From the NCBI GenBank assembly GCA_032622095.1, contig CP136061.1, forward strand, positions 213,312,373 through 213,376,372: 64,000 nucleotides of DNA, in the 5' to 3' direction. The translations under genes were made by a program, and so were the position numbers. This stretch comes from Siphonodentalium dalli. Taxonomy: Eukaryota > Mollusca > Scaphopoda > Gadilida > Siphonodentaliidae. Below, one piece after another: positions 1 to 11,769 of this stretch. Below the pieces are notes generated by a model. The model saw only the letters and a list, made by a program, of their open reading frames with translations, searched no databases and was not told the origin of the DNA. Position 1 is the first letter of the stretch. The number at the start of each line of letters is the position of its first letter.

Positions 1-486
1 GATACGAATATTTCTTTTCTATTTCATATAAATAGTCAAGTATTTAATACATTAAATGGCAGCTGAGCCACGCGGAACTCAGTTTATTTGGAAACGGTGA
101 ACATGGCGCTTGGATTGATTTCACGCGAGAATGAGCCCATTTACAGACAAACTTTATGCCCGGATCTGGATCCGGATTTTATGTGTCTTTTTCTAATTTC
201 GACCCGAACCCTGATCTCGATTTTATGTTTATTATAACCCATGTTTAACACATTAAAAGACATTTCAGACCCGCGAAAACATGGTCGAAATTAGAAAAAG
301 ACACATAAAATCCGGATCCAGATCCGGGCATAAAGTTTGTCTGTAAATGGGCTCATTCTCGCGTGAAATCAATCCAAGCGCCATATTCACCGTTTCCAAA
401 TAAACTGAGTTCCGCGTGGCTCAGCTGCCATTTAATGTATTAAATACTTGACTATTTATATGAAATAGAAAAGAAATATTCGTATC
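1..486. repeat. Large foldback (inverted repeat), 204-bp arms
   Basis: Positions 1-204 and 283-486 are reverse complements with very few differences (for example one in the stretch near 112 versus 376). The spacer is 78 bp. The left arm starts at the window edge, so the element may extend further left. The arms include a ccggatctggatccgg core near 165. No TSD or coding sequence was seen. The low arm divergence suggests a young foldback or MITE, or recent arm homogenisation. Confidence 0.9.
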
Positions 487-1210
487 CGAATCCGGGAATG
501 ATCTGATCTAAACATCAACATCTATAACCTAGTTCCACGCGACTCAGTTTACTTTTATTGTATTAAATAAGCATTACTTTATAAGAAGAAAAATCCGGAT
601 CCGGGCATATTCTGTACCTTTAAATATTATCAGTAAATACGTGGAAATTAATTCGGTTCCGCACATGGTGTGTACCTTTAAATGCAATAATCATTCCGTG
701 AAATCAATCCAACAGCCTAGTATAACGTCTCAAAATCAACTTATAACTTTGTTCCACGTGACATTTAATATATCAAAAAGACGATAATTTATATGGAAAA
801 AAAGAGAGAGAAAAAAACCGGATCCGGACATGATATCTACCTTTAAATATGATCAATAATTACGAGATAATTAATTCGGATCCGGACATGGTGTGTTCCC
901 TTAAATGCCATCATGATCACGTAAAATCAATCCAACCGCCGTGTCTATATGAAAACAATAAGAAGTATGCTGATCCGGGCACGATATGTACCTTTAAATA
1001 CGATTAATCGGGTTGAATGAGCACGACAGCCCTATATTGGTTTAGTCTCACCTCCTAACCAGTTTCCGCGTGTCAGAAACGGATTTTAATGGGTTAAATG
1101 TGTGATAAAACAAGCATGAAATTCATACCCGAATCCGGGTCGAAATCCGGTAAAAAGACACCTAAATCCGGGTCGAAATCCGGGATCCGGAATCCGGTAA
1201 AAAGACACAC
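487..1210. repeat. Diverged tandem repeats related to the foldback
   Basis: At least two long copies, with a period of about 224 bp, are aligned by 'ccggatccgg' near 595 and 819. Both copies are followed by 'tacctttaaata' and, about 110 bp later, by 'aaatcaatccaa'. A third partial copy starts near 970. At 1125-1209 a shorter unit, 'ccgggtcgaaatccgg' plus 'taaaaagacac', repeats twice and resembles the inner end of the foldback arms. No gene is visible. Confidence 0.65.
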
Positions 1211-1705
1211 CCTATTATTACGTCTTTGTTGCCGGTCATTTGCAGAATGAGATCCCCAGATGGTGACATTAGAGACGCTAACCCGCACAGTGGACTAGCG
1301 TCACTACATTCACCCTCTGGGAGCATCATTCTGCTTAGGCTTCATCTTCTCTGGAAAGTATCTTTATTATCAATTTAACAATTTTTTTAGTTTCTTTAGA
1401 ATAGTTTCTTTTACTTTTTTTAGTTTAGTTTTTCTGCATGTATCCCCAAATTGGCAGACGGCACAATGTATAATCGAAGTGCCCAAATGGGTGCACATGA
1501 CCACCTGGGAACTTAAATCTGAGTTTAGTTCTCCAATAACAGATGAGGCTATGCAGAATGAAGTCCACAGAGGATGAATTTAATCTGGGACTAGTATACA
1601 CATACTAGTCCCAGATTTAATTATGCTAGCCCGCTGTGCCTGATAGCGTCACTAAATACCATCTTTGGACCTCATTCTGCAAATGTCCGGCACCATATTA
1701 TTTTG
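1210..1705 (+). mobile_element. MITE of the 'gcagaatgag' family (long form), diverged
   Basis: The ends are inverted repeats: 'ggtcatttgcagaatgag' at the left and 'ctcattctgcaaatgtcc' at the right. Internal copies of the same arm give the family's four-arm layout. This copy is diverged and has no clean TSD. Its right half carries a 21-nt perfect palindrome (1577-1597 and 1602-1622) absent from the other copies. Related copies lie at 18502, 46575, 49035, 51965 and 54231. Confidence 0.75.
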
Positions 1706-1749
1706 AGGACTATCGTGAAATACGTCGATCTCTACAATAAATACTGATC

Positions 1750-1990
1750 GATCTACATAACATATATCAACATAAAGAATAATTTAACATGAGTAATCAC
1801 ATATGCCCTGGAAACCATGCAGCTGCCGACTGCGAAACGATCTGTCGTTAAAAAAACAACAGAGGCAAGTATACCTGAGATTTTATGACAGTGAATTCAC
1901 GAGAACGTATATGCATATCGTATACGTGATTACTCATGTTAAATTATTATTTATTTTAATATATGTTGTATTTATTATATGTGCAACTGC
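1750..1990. repeat. Imperfect inverted-repeat element
   Basis: 'taatttaacatgagtaatca' near 1780 is the reverse complement of the stretch near 1927-1946. The similarity continues outward in AT-rich sequence on both sides. The loop of about 120 bp has no recognisable content. Probably a short MITE-like foldback. Confidence 0.6.
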
Positions 1991-2144
1991 CCATATGGGT
2001 GTATTTTGCATTAAATCTTATCTTATTATCAATGAACGTTCTTACTGTTCCATGCTGGATAAGAGTATAGGGAACCGATTTTACAAACTATATGACTATA
2101 ACAAGTCTTTCTACTGCACATAAAGTTCGTGCAGAACATTCAAA

Positions 2145-2162
2145 GCCCCCCCCCCCCCCCCT
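2145..2162. repeat. C homopolymer tract
   Basis: About 17 consecutive C. It is one of an unusually large set of G/C homopolymers in this window (also near 15979, 20761, 28710, 29261, 33242, 33279, 33535 and 43381). Confidence 0.95.
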
Positions 2163-2169
2163 CGAGGAT

Positions 2170-3200
2170 CCTCGATGTCTCCGTAATAAGTTCTAAAACG
2201 AAACGTATTGAAATTCATATCAATTAAATCATGAACACAAAGTCATAACACATTGTAAACGTCAAGTGATTAACAAGTATTCCATACAACGCAGATTTTC
2301 AACAGAAACGTTCCAACTAAATCGACAAATTTTATTGAAAGCTGGACGTCAAATATGTTTCATCATAATATCACATCACCCCTTATCATCGCTAACAAAT
2401 CAACCGACATCCCAATCGTCCTTGAACACTCAGTTCATTGGTTTTTTGTATAACTATAGTTATAGCGGCATTGGCACGTGGGTAATAGCAGCTGTGTGCT
2501 TATGCGATTTCGGTACATAGCTGCAAGTAAGTTTATCCTCTCTGCGTGAGACGAAAATATGTACCCGGCATCAGCGATCCTGTTAATCAAAATTACCTGC
2601 AATTAATACAGGCAGGTCCATATGTTATCGGGATGATGGGTAGATGGTACTCGATACCCGATACAACGCTCATGCAATCGGTGCATTCCGCGGACGAAAA
2701 CGTGTTTGCTGTGTCACAACACGAGGAATTAGTACTAAATTAATATGCAGATTTAGGCAAGATGGAGATCAGCTCTCGTTCATGCATTATAGCATGATTT
2801 ATTGATGGGAAGATTTTGGAAAGTGATCAGGGACTTAGCATTCCTGTAATCATCGTTAACACTCTTTAAATTCCATTTGGCCCCAATCCATTAATAATTA
2901 TAGCATATAATTTATATCGATATCTACGTGTGGGTGTTATATAACATAAAGCATGTTCTATTCCAAAATATGTTGTTGGCCAACGATACGATGGGACATT
3001 ACCAGTAAATGTCAAAAAGGCATGAATTTCCTCTATAGATTATGTGCATGGTTATGTTAGAAAGTAATTGGATGTAATTAAATTACATGCCTATTTGTAA
3101 AAAATAATTAATTATTATCAATTAGTTGTAATTGATAAATGGTCCAATCACAAATTACTCTCAATTACTTGAGAAATAGTAATTAAAGTCACTTGGCGTA
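2170..3200. other. Gap without a supported gene
   Basis: A 65-codon open frame on the plus strand (2546-2743) has somewhat coding-like composition, but no homology I recognise, no clear splice context and no domain. The rest is AT-rich sequence. Confidence 0.3.
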
Positions 3201-3204
3201 TTGC

Positions 3205-3585
3205 GCTCCAAAATATACACCTAAGAAAATTCGCTTTTGAAATTTGCCCGGTGTCGAAATATAGGTCCATAAATACTTGAACTACCTTTCTACGAGCACT
3301 ATATGTCACAGAAAGACGCATTGAAGTCATAAACAACAGAACTGTGAACACGATGGTTTGGTCACAAATATGTGGTAGAAATAATGAGGTTTGTTTCACT
3401 TCTGCGCGACATATTGAAAACAACTGGAAAATGGCTGGGGCCATGGCAATATTTTTCAGACTATGCATATGAAGCAGGCATATCAATATACAAATCCGTG
3501 TATTTGTATATCTATCTTATGCCTCATTCCAAATTACGTAGACAACATTTGGAAGTCCGTTTAATTTCAGTCATTTACAAATTTG
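3205..3585 (+). repeat. Dispersed repeat, partner of 53330-53705
   Basis: It shares several collinear blocks with 53330-53705: 'gcgctccaaaata', 'ttgaactacctttc', 'gcattgaagtcata', 'tttgtttcacttctg', 'ctggaaaatggctg' and 'acaacatttggaag'. Both copies carry a 'ggtagaaata' motif in the middle. It is non-coding and the class is unknown. Confidence 0.7.
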
Positions 3586-3589
3586 AATA

Positions 3590-4680
3590 ACCCCATCCCT
3601 GATTATAGTTGAATGATATGATATTCAAGGTATAAATATACATGTACATATAAGATACGATCAGATAAATTGTTATGCTAAAGTGGAAGGGTAAACATTG
3701 TACAAGCACAGGCTCGGAAGAGCTGTTAACGGACTGTAAAACAAATAATATATACAAGGGTTGTGCATCAAAGATGGCTCTGGTCTAGATTTGTTGCCCA
3801 TATATAAGAGTGAATCTGTTCGACTGAGAATCACTAAAAGTGGACGAACAAAAGAACCATATAATATGGTAGTTCTGATTCAGGGTCTGTACTTTACAAG
3901 TATATGAATGCTAACGAGCTCTTGAAACATCTCCAAAGCTTTCGGCCCAAGGCCTTCGTCGGTGGAATTTAATTCACCATAAAAGTTACATTCTTGTTGC
4001 TGCTTTAACACAATTAAATGTTATAACAAACGACTCGTTCATGTATATATATGTTAAGTTTGTAAACAATGAACGCATGGTCGCTTTGCAACAACAAAAA
4101 GAAAACACAAAAACAAACCACAAAAACAAAAAACAAGAGCATCGTTAAAGATGGATTATCTCTTTAAATAACAAATTTGAAATAGTTGCGTGGGTATAAA
4201 ATACTAAATATGAACTGAAGAACCTTGTCGGAAAGGCTTCTATCAATTAATATTGATTTTATTTCGAACATTTAATTGGGACACTTTGTTTGTCTATTTT
4301 AGGAACAGACCATTCGGGTGATACCATATAGCGACAGAGAGCATTAAGCTGTTCCTACGACTACGTGCCGAACGTCAAATGTCGCAGATTGATTGGTTGT
4401 ATTTGTTGTTCCATAGTTATAAGCGATAATGAGTATAATTAACATTTATTTGTGACAAAATTACACAATAAATTTTTGGTCTCTGTTAACAGTAACCACT
4501 ATTGTTCGTTAGCCAAACATCCACACCTTTTTAGACCAGAAAATATTGGAAATAAAATGAATATTAATCGATAGAAGCATTTCCGGACAGGAGTCTTCGA
4601 TTCAGATCTAATATTTTATGCCCCGGTAGCTATATAATACATGTTTACAAAGAGATAATCCACCTTTACGTCGTGGCCAT
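3590..4680. other. Gap without a supported feature
   Basis: AT-rich sequence. The phrase 'ctttcggcccaaggccttcg' near 3940 is GC-richer than its surroundings but has no identified role. No exon-like open frame was seen. Confidence 0.3.
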
Positions 4681-4684
4681 ATAC

Positions 4685-4970
4685 GCCCGTGGTAATTCCA
4701 ATATATTTTTTATTATTATTATACGTTTATTTGAGTTGTGACAATGTTATGTGATTTTAGATCTTCATATCACTATGGAGCCTGTACGAACGTCGTGAAC
4801 ATTGCTGATTGGGGTCCCACTAAATACCAAGCAATAGCAAGCAATGCAAAGCAGTAGATGTTATTTGTTATTAAAGGGTCATATAATGTTGTATGGACAG
4901 TGTAAGGGTTGAACTTAAAAGTGTTTCACTTCTATTTGCCCGATTGTCAGAAAATATTTCTGGTGGAAAT
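4685..4970 (+). repeat. Dispersed repeat copy 1 (partner 5885-6070)
   Basis: It shares 'tacgtttatttgagttgtga' and 'atatcactatggagc' with 5885-6070, in the same orientation about 1.2 kb apart. Both are followed by 'aaaagtgtttcacttctatt' and 'gtcagaaaat'. In this copy the two blocks are separated by extra sequence including 'taccaagcaatagcaagcaa'. Confidence 0.7.
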
Positions 4971-4974
4971 TGGC

Positions 4975-5260
4975 GGGCGGAACCCACATTCGAACTTGAC
5001 CCGTATATTGGGCTAGTAAACTCACATACCAAATTTCATTTCATTTAGTTCAGTTACTAAATTTATCATCCGATAAGTGAGTGAAAAATCCAACAAAAAG
5101 GGCAATATAACTCTGGTGAGAATCTGGAGGGCTGAACGCGAATTCGAACTCGACCTATACTGGCGTATACAAATCATGCAACTGGAAAATACATATATGT
5201 CTTTCACATGCATTCGAGATACAGCTAAAGACTTCAGTTTATAGTTATAGAATCGAAACA
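4975..5260 (+). repeat. Degenerate repeat of 'accaaatttcatt' type
   Basis: Two diverged segments run from 'gggcggaaccc' and 'gggctgaacgcg' through '(a)ttcgaact(t/c)gacc'; the first continues to 'caccataccaaatttcat'-like sequence. The same phrases recur at 44930-45060. I associate this style with abundant molluscan interspersed repeats. No coding function. Confidence 0.5.
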
Positions 5261-5285
5261 AATGATAATTTGCTTCATCGTGAAA

Positions 5286-5340
5286 CAATAAAGAGCGTTC
5301 ATTGTTAGTCTATTCCCCATATGATATGAATAAAGAGCGT
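5286..5340 (+). repeat. Paired 'aataaagagcgtt' motif, 42-bp spacing (copy 1)
   Basis: 'aataaagagcgtt' occurs at 5286-5298 and again at 5328-5340, exactly 42 bp apart, with 'gttagtctattcc' between. The same arrangement and spacing recur at 13257-13311 and, on the minus strand, at 27697-27752. Confidence 0.75.
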
Positions 5341-5484
5341 TTGTCTCACCCGTGTGCGAAAATTCGAAAATAGCTGAAAAATAGCCTCGACTTCGGTGAG
5401 TTTTTCCGGTTCGACATTTGGAATACATAATGTCTGAGCAGCTCGTGTGTTTGTCCACATATATTGCCCATACTACCATATTAC

Positions 5485-5526
5485 GTATATACCAGTGATA
5501 TTGTAAACAATATCACTGGTATATAC
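5485..5526. repeat. Perfect palindromic hairpin, 19-bp stem
   Basis: 'gtatataccagtgatattg' (5485-5503) is exactly the reverse complement of 5508-5526, with a 4-nt loop. No T-tract or coding context suggests a terminator role. Confidence 0.9.
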
Positions 5527-5884
5527 ACTGCACAAACCATATCTATTCGTATACGACAATGTGCGCCTGGGTGAATTAATATATAAAACCCTAACATTTC
5601 TCTTAAATATAGAGCATCATGTGGGAGACATACTGAGATGTTATTATATTTGTTTGTTCATATTTTAAGCCCACTTTCGAATAATAAATCTTAAAGAAAA
5701 CCCGCCCACTTTTAGGTCACAAGACCACTATATATATGTCTTCTATACTCGAAATTAGGAAACCTTTATGAGTGACCATAAACCTCAAAATGACCGCCAG
5801 TAATTTCACTACCTATTAGCGATAAACATTAAAGAGCGTTTTACTTAGATTCGATTGTTAGAATGGGGTTAATTCTTTTTGGTC

Positions 5885-6070
5885 GGCAGCCATACGGACG
5901 AATATACTTTTTATTATGGTTATACGTTTATTTGAGTTGTGACAATATTATGTTATTTTATATCTTGATATCACTATGGAGCATGTGCGTACGCCGTTAA
6001 CAATGCTGATTGAACTAAAAAGTGTTTCACTTCTATTTGCCTGATCGTCAGAAAATAATTTCAAATGAAA
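5885..6070 (+). repeat. Dispersed repeat copy 2 (partner 4685-4970)
   Basis: It contains the blocks 'tacgtttatttgagttgtga', 'atatcactatggagc' and 'aaaagtgtttcacttctatt' in the same order as copy 1, without the extra sequence found there. Confidence 0.7.
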
Positions 6071-6074
6071 TTTG

Positions 6075-7090
6075 GAAGTGCTTTGTGTCCAATCAGATGA
6101 CGCACATATTTTAATCAATGAGGCGCACATCGACAATTTTTTTGAATATTTAAAGATATAAATAAGGTAGTAAATTATATTTTCATTAAAAAATCACAAC
6201 AAACCTTTCGATTTGGCGCGAAATATCCAGCTAGAGTTTGTCCAGGATTACACATTGAAACATTAGTCGGGATAGCTTTAACAGAAGAACTGCGCCCCGC
6301 GATGATTTGACTGGGTGTACAACGGTCCATAAACCGGCACGTAATTCGACACCAGTGACATCCCACTGCACAGCCAGACAGTCTGTATGGAGTAATGATC
6401 GCCCTATTATAACGTATATAGCGGGAGGTATCGGGTATCTTTCGCGTGCTATATATTAAAAAAATGCTATACACAGGATAGATATAAACCCCTGAACTTT
6501 AAAAGATATATTACTAGAAAAAAAATCCCGACAACCAGAGATATTCCTGGGATATTTGGATCGATATCAATTTTTGAATTCTTCAAATAGTTTATTCTAT
6601 AGTGTGTCGTTCTCGGATGTCGGGTCATTTGGCCGCTTACACAGTGATCGCGTAATTACTTGTTATAATTAAACCCAGTTTTGGCAACCAGATACCCAAC
6701 CTTAATGAATGAGCCTACCCGATATCGTGTAACATTTTGTGAATGATTTAGTGTTTGAGTAACTTGAGCCGGGGATATTGCCGGCTCGTTTCGTTTGTGC
6801 AGTAACATGATCCCGCTTTTTGTAACCTAATATATCTCCGTAAGACGACGCACCTCTTCTGAGGATGATGACATTGCAGAATGGAATTCGAAACTGGGTA
6901 TAACGCATTCAAAGCTATGAACAGTCGTCCACCGTTTGATCTTTGCGTAATGTCCTCCAGATATCTTTGCATCAAATGTGGCTCATATGCATCTTATATT
7001 GGACATTAATTTGGACTGTTCCTGACTGTTCCGAGTCTATTTGGGGCTGCGCGTGTGAGAGCTATATAGAGATTGATGGATTTCGAATGA
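6075..7090. other. Gap without a supported gene
   Basis: Several open frames of 60-100 codons exist on the minus strand (for example 6175-6474). None shows a domain, splice context or codon pattern that I trust, and none resembles the zinc-finger exons expected downstream in SOBP. Confidence 0.3.
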
Positions 7091-7310
7091 GGGGGCAGAG
7101 AGAGCGAGAGAGAGAAGAGAAGAGAGAAAGACAGGCGGGTGAGACAACTAAGATAGAGAGAGAGCTAGATCGAGAGAGAGAGAGAGAGAGAGAGTGAGAG
7201 AGAGAGAGAGAGAGAGAGGGGGGATAAAGAGATAGGGAGAGAGAGAAAGAGATGGGAAGAGACGATTGAGACAGAGAGAGAGAGAGAGAGAGAGAAAGGC
7301 CGAGGGAGAG
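7090..7310 (+). repeat. (GA)n microsatellite
   Basis: About 220 bp of nearly pure GA/GAGAGA purine repeat, with a short interruption near 7220-7265. The opposite strand is polypyrimidine. The charged Arg/Glu frame across it is an artefact of the repeat. Confidence 0.95.
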
Positions 7311-7319
7311 AGATCAATG

Positions 7320-8515
7320 GGGCATCAGACACGTGCGTACTGCGTAACGATAGCTCGGTTCTGGATAAATATTCTTATATATATGCCTACATGAAGCGGT
7401 TGCCCCCTTCTTCCTGATAAAATAAATAGCGTTTCTGGCCGGATAAATTTCAGGCCTGAATATTGTTGGAAACTAAATTTAAAGGGGTACTGTACACTAA
7501 ATATGGCCATTTATAGGACCAACAGAATATATGCAACAAATGAATTAATTTGAGCGATGGATTAGTGCAAAATACATGCTGAGTTGTGCTCTCTTTGACG
7601 ATGCAAATAATATGGTAATTATAATGACAATGAGTTAATGACTCGAGTCATCTTGGAGCATATGCATTTAATAATTAATAAATTCGGAGTGCATTAGTTT
7701 AAACATAATACCTGCGTACATAAAACTGTATTTGTACGGAATCTGGAATAAATCAGTTAATAACAAGGTCAAAACCAATTCGTCGTACTAAAGGGCCGTG
7801 GATAATACATCAGAGGAACACGTGCTTGGAAGCCTTGGGTAGAGAGCGGTTCATATTTCAACGGAGAGGAATTTAACACAACACACCGACAGGAATAGGT
7901 TTATCTTCTCGGGTAACGAGAAGCGTCTGCTCCTCGTTTAGACACCGCATCGTGCATGTATACCGCACGCGGCCAGGTATAAAGGTGTGCTGCTTTGATC
8001 ATTTATATCTTAGTCTCAAAGAACCTGCATATCCGATTACATCGCGAGGTATCGCGAGGTACATCATTTCAAGCGAATGCTTTATAACTGTTTTCTCGTA
8101 GAGAGTACTCTGCTCTATGTATTAAAGACTGAGAGATACAGTGTGCGGTGTCGGTTAACGCTTCATATGCTACTTGCGCAGGGACGTCGGTGCCCGAACG
8201 ACAGACCCGGCGGCCACACGAACAATACTACCCCCTATATAAGTCAAGGCAGGGGTCAAGCAGAATAAATATGACTATTGATTCAGAGAATTAAACGAAA
8301 TGCTTTGTTTTGAAAACTGAATAATTTAAAATATCCACCCCATTTGACACATCGAATCTACTATTAATACATTTGTACGTCGCTTATTTTGTGTTTGAAA
8401 ATAATGAGATCGCACCTATATATGGACTAATGAGAGTTTGCCGGTGGTTGACTTATAAACGAGGCAGTTTTACCAGCCTTCAAGCTCATGTCAATGATAT
8501 CTCCATATCTCCAAC
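7320..8515. other. Gap without a supported gene; possible TATA element
   Basis: 'ggtataaagg' at about 7976, with 'cttagtctcaaag' some 35 bp later, has the spacing of a TATA box and initiator. No open reading frame with support follows, so the promoter call is weak. The phrase 'atcgcgaggt' is duplicated in tandem near 8040. Confidence 0.2.
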
Positions 8516-8519
8516 TTAC

Positions 8520-8712
8520 CTGATCTTAGTTTCAGCACTTCGCCATTTTCCGAGAAGCTGCCGTCGTGAGAAAGTTCATCACCACTATTCTCATGAGATT
8601 TCTCGTTCTCCGACTTGTATTGTGCGAGATTTAATTTTTCTGTGTCTTGGCTGTTGACTTTATCATAACCATACCAGCCCAGCAGCTCATTCATAGTAGT
8701 TTCGGCATAGTC
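8520..8712 (-). CDS. SOBP: SOBP (sine oculis-binding protein) coding exon 2
   Basis: On the minus strand this 193-bp exon follows a good acceptor (cttgtcacttcag) and ends at a strong donor (GTAAGT, 8519-8514). It is open throughout, enters in phase 0 and exits in phase 1. The encoded stretch contains [14 protein letters not shown], which I recognise as the most conserved N-terminal segment of SOBP, a nuclear cofactor that binds SIX/sine oculis homeodomain factors and acts in eye, ear and brain development. The rest is acidic, Ser/Glu-rich and probably disordered. The FCS-type zinc fingers that follow in the family are not in the window and should lie further left. A LINE 3' fragment starts only about 55 bp from the acceptor. 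The family call rests on one conserved block plus the matching upstream exon. Confidence 0.85.
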
Positions 8713-8766
8713 CTGAAGTGACAAGGTTTAATTTCCTTCAAAGTGGCCATGCAGTTATTGTAATCG

Positions 8767-9087
8767 ATGGGTCACGAATTTCATAAAAATTTCGTTAATC
8801 TTCGTCAGTTTTCCACAGCCGGACCGATTCTCTGGAATACTCTACCCTTGATCATCCGCAACTGTCAGTATGATGAATTCAAAGGTGTTTTGAAAACTCA
8901 TTTATTTACGAAATATTATTCTGAACATTTGGGCGTGGAACCAATGAGCTAGCTTTCAATACGGGCTACATAATTATCGCATGTTTGAACTGTAAATTTG
9001 TGAATTTATTTTAGTGTTGTCAAGCGCCTTGAAACGTCGGTGATATGTGCACTATTCAAGAAATGTCTGATATGATATGATATGGTA
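8767..9087 (+). pseudogene. 3' end of a non-LTR retrotransposon (LINE fragment)
   Basis: An open frame at 8767-8952 contains FSTAGPILWNTLP, then IIRN and FKGVLKTHLF. This is the conserved C-terminal tail of CR1/L2/jockey-type ORF2 proteins. It is followed by 'gtcaagcgccttgaaacg' and 'atgtgcactattcaagaaat', the usual 3' UTR end of such elements, and by a short tail repeat (tgata)n. Everything upstream, including the reverse transcriptase, is missing, as expected from 5'-truncated insertion. It lies in SOBP intron 1 opposite to the gene and close to exon 2, so it may overlap branch-point sequence. Confidence 0.8.
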
Positions 9088-9089
9088 TG

Positions 9090-11020
9090 CGGCTATCCAA
9101 AAAGAAATTATTTGATAAGCTACCAAAGAATATTGAATGCTGATGTGCGATAAACACATAACCACATAGGCATGCGATGTGTGATGACCGTTACATATCG
9201 CATGAGTTTGTTGTGGGCTCATTGCCCAACGCTACAACGAGAGCCGCAAAACGAATTCAAAAGAGTTAACCCCAAGCAATTTATTCAATACCCAACCATT
9301 TTATAGGTTATCATTTTGGTTGAATGACTTCGATGGTTGGGCCACATTTAATGCGCAAAACAATTCGGGTGTCTGGGATTGGAGGACGCGACGTTATTGG
9401 ATACTATCAGCTGTGACAATTAATTTCTCGATATGGCTGTATCTATAGAGACCCATGCAACTTGTAAAGTCACACGCGTCCTGATCGACAAAATCATTGT
9501 TATCATGGTAACAATATGCGCGGTGAATTGATAATATGAACATGAAACGCGCAGACGAGAATTCGCGGGATTCTATTAAGTCTTCCTTCGCCTGCTCAAA
9601 CATTGGTACGACCGGATCAAGTTGCATCGGTTGGTTCAAGTTTCCACCATTTTGGCGGCCGAAGCATTAATCGATGTAACCCTAGCCATGGCAGCTACGG
9701 AAACCGAGAAGATACACAAAGTTGATGCAGGCGATCGACCAAAAAGCTTGTCTATCTGATACCTTGTTGACATTTCGCTTTTCGCTCAAATTACTCATTT
9801 TTCTCCTGTGATAATGGCGTTCGTTGGGAAATTAATCCTTGGGTGAAATTATAAACCATCGCTCCAATCTTTGAGACAAATGTTTGCAGTTTGGTTTGCT
9901 GTAGTAATTTCCTCTCTACAGGGGGAAGGTTCTCCAATCCCACCGGCTCAAGTTCCAACCTCACGAAAATCTGGTAGATGGGCTATCTTATATCAGGAAA
10001 TCGTTGCTAGGCAACGTGCTGGCGTACGTCCATGTTCATACGCACCTTTTGAAGGCTCGCAAATCGACAGCATGCATGATCCTTGGCTCTTGATACTTGT
10101 TTAATAGTCTACCGACCAACACTTAACCACCACAAGCTGACCCAAGGACGCAGGGACGTCGGAATCAACTATACGAGCACGGGGGTGGGCTTTAGTGAAA
10201 CATAAATGCAACAAAAAAAATGTGCCACCCAAATAGCATTTTAAGAACTTTCACTGATCTGGCTCGTACAACTATAAACTATCAGTATCATGGGCGGCGG
10301 AGCAGGGGTGACATGGTGGGGTAGAGCCCACACACCCTTGTGTTCACACCTGTGCAGATGCATGCATAATTGGCATTGGGAAAGTGCCCTTGTGAATGTT
10401 GAACCATCTTGCCTCTCAGTGCTTCCGCTACCCCTGCTTACAGTATGGATATATTTTGCTCTCATTATATATATAACGTATTATAACAGTTATATATACA
10501 TTATAACAGTTCTGTTCAATTTAGCGTAAATGTTATGAAGCGCCCCAGTTTGTTTCAACCTCCAATGAAGCCTATCTACATGGAATGCAAAGACCCCACG
10601 CGAATTACCTTCACTTGTATTTCATTACGCTTTATTCACGAAACATCGGCGGTATTTAACACACTCTGTGAACTATTTTAGGATTACAGATCTAATTGTT
10701 TCACCGGTAATTACACTGATCTACCTAAGTAATACTTGAGAGTAGAATATCCTGCACATATCTGAATTCATATAGAATTGTAGGCTTCTGCTATTACTCA
10801 TATCTGGCTGGATTAGAATGTGCATTTAGCTTCACCCATTCACGCATGTTGTTCGCAATTTCTATATTGGAAGAGTCGAGTTTCACATGCATCCATTGTA
10901 TCTAAAGCGAACTAAAACACAAAATATTAGCATAGCTTTATCTTCTTGCAATGAAAATAGATCTTTATAAATCAAATGCAGGCCCGGTCTTGGTTTATTC
11001 CAGACTGAATTTTATCTGAT
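9090..11020. other. Gap without a supported gene
   Basis: Intronic sequence with two open frames of uncertain meaning: 9394-9639 minus, and 9871-10104 plus, which begins with a hydrophobic stretch. Neither has recognisable domains. GC content is locally higher around 9640-10100. Confidence 0.3.
10003..10015. promoter_or_regulatory. X-box-like motif (RFX-type inverted repeat)
   Basis: 'gttgctaggcaac' fits the RFX X-box pattern RYYRYY-N-RRYRRY, with one perfect half-site (ggcaac) and one near-perfect half. It sits inside SOBP intron 1. Motif match only; a chance occurrence is possible. Confidence 0.3.
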
Positions 11021-11024
11021 TGTC

Positions 11025-11760
11025 ACGACGGTGATAATGATGATGATGATGATGGTGATGACGACGATGGTGATGATTTTGTTGATGAGTCCGATGACAT
11101 CCATGATGGTGATGATAACGATGATGATGATACTGACGGTGATGATGGTTCTGATGAGTGCGATGACAGTCATGACTATAATGAATGTAATGATGAATAT
11201 GGTGATGATTATGCTAATAATAATAATGACTTTGATGATGATGATGATGATGATGATGGTGATGATGGTGTTGATGAGTGCGATGACCATGATGTTGGTG
11301 CTCAATATGCATGATGATGATGATGATGATAATGATGACTAACGTCTGAATATGCATGATGATGGTGATGATGATGATGATAATGACTGGTGGTGCCGAT
11401 AATGGTGTTGATGAGTGCAATGGCCGCCATGCAGGTGATGAATATGCTGATGATGCTGATACTATGGCGGTGGTAGCTGTGGTGATGATGATGGTGATGA
11501 TGACGATATGATGAGTATGATGATGATGATGGTGGTGGTGGATATGATGATGATAATGACTATGATGATGATGAGTTGATGCGTGCGATGGCAGCCATGA
11601 TGGCGATGTATGATGATGATGATGAATATGGTGACAATAATGACTGATGATGACGATGATGATGGTGATGATGATGGATGATGATGGATGACGATAATTA
11701 CGACGACGACGATGATGATGATGTTGGTGATGATGATGACGACTACGACGATAACGACAT
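11025..11760. repeat. Long imperfect (GAT)n / (ATC)n microsatellite
   Basis: About 735 bp of diverged GAT/GAC trinucleotide repeat. Every open frame through it (poly-Met/Asp, poly-Ile, poly-His) is a repeat artefact. Related phrases such as 'gttgatgagtgcgatg' recur about every 150-300 bp, so larger blocks were probably duplicated within the tract. A second, shorter (GAT)n tract lies at 45778-46045. Confidence 0.95.
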
Positions 11761-11769
11761 TGGACACTT

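Noticed and set aside
6175-6474. Candidate downstream SOBP exon with Cys pairs (minus strand)
   Set aside because: The Cys spacing and surrounding residues do not fit the FCS zinc finger, and no good splice sites were found.
7092-7197. Charged Arg/Glu coiled-coil frame
   Set aside because: Purely the (GA)n microsatellite.
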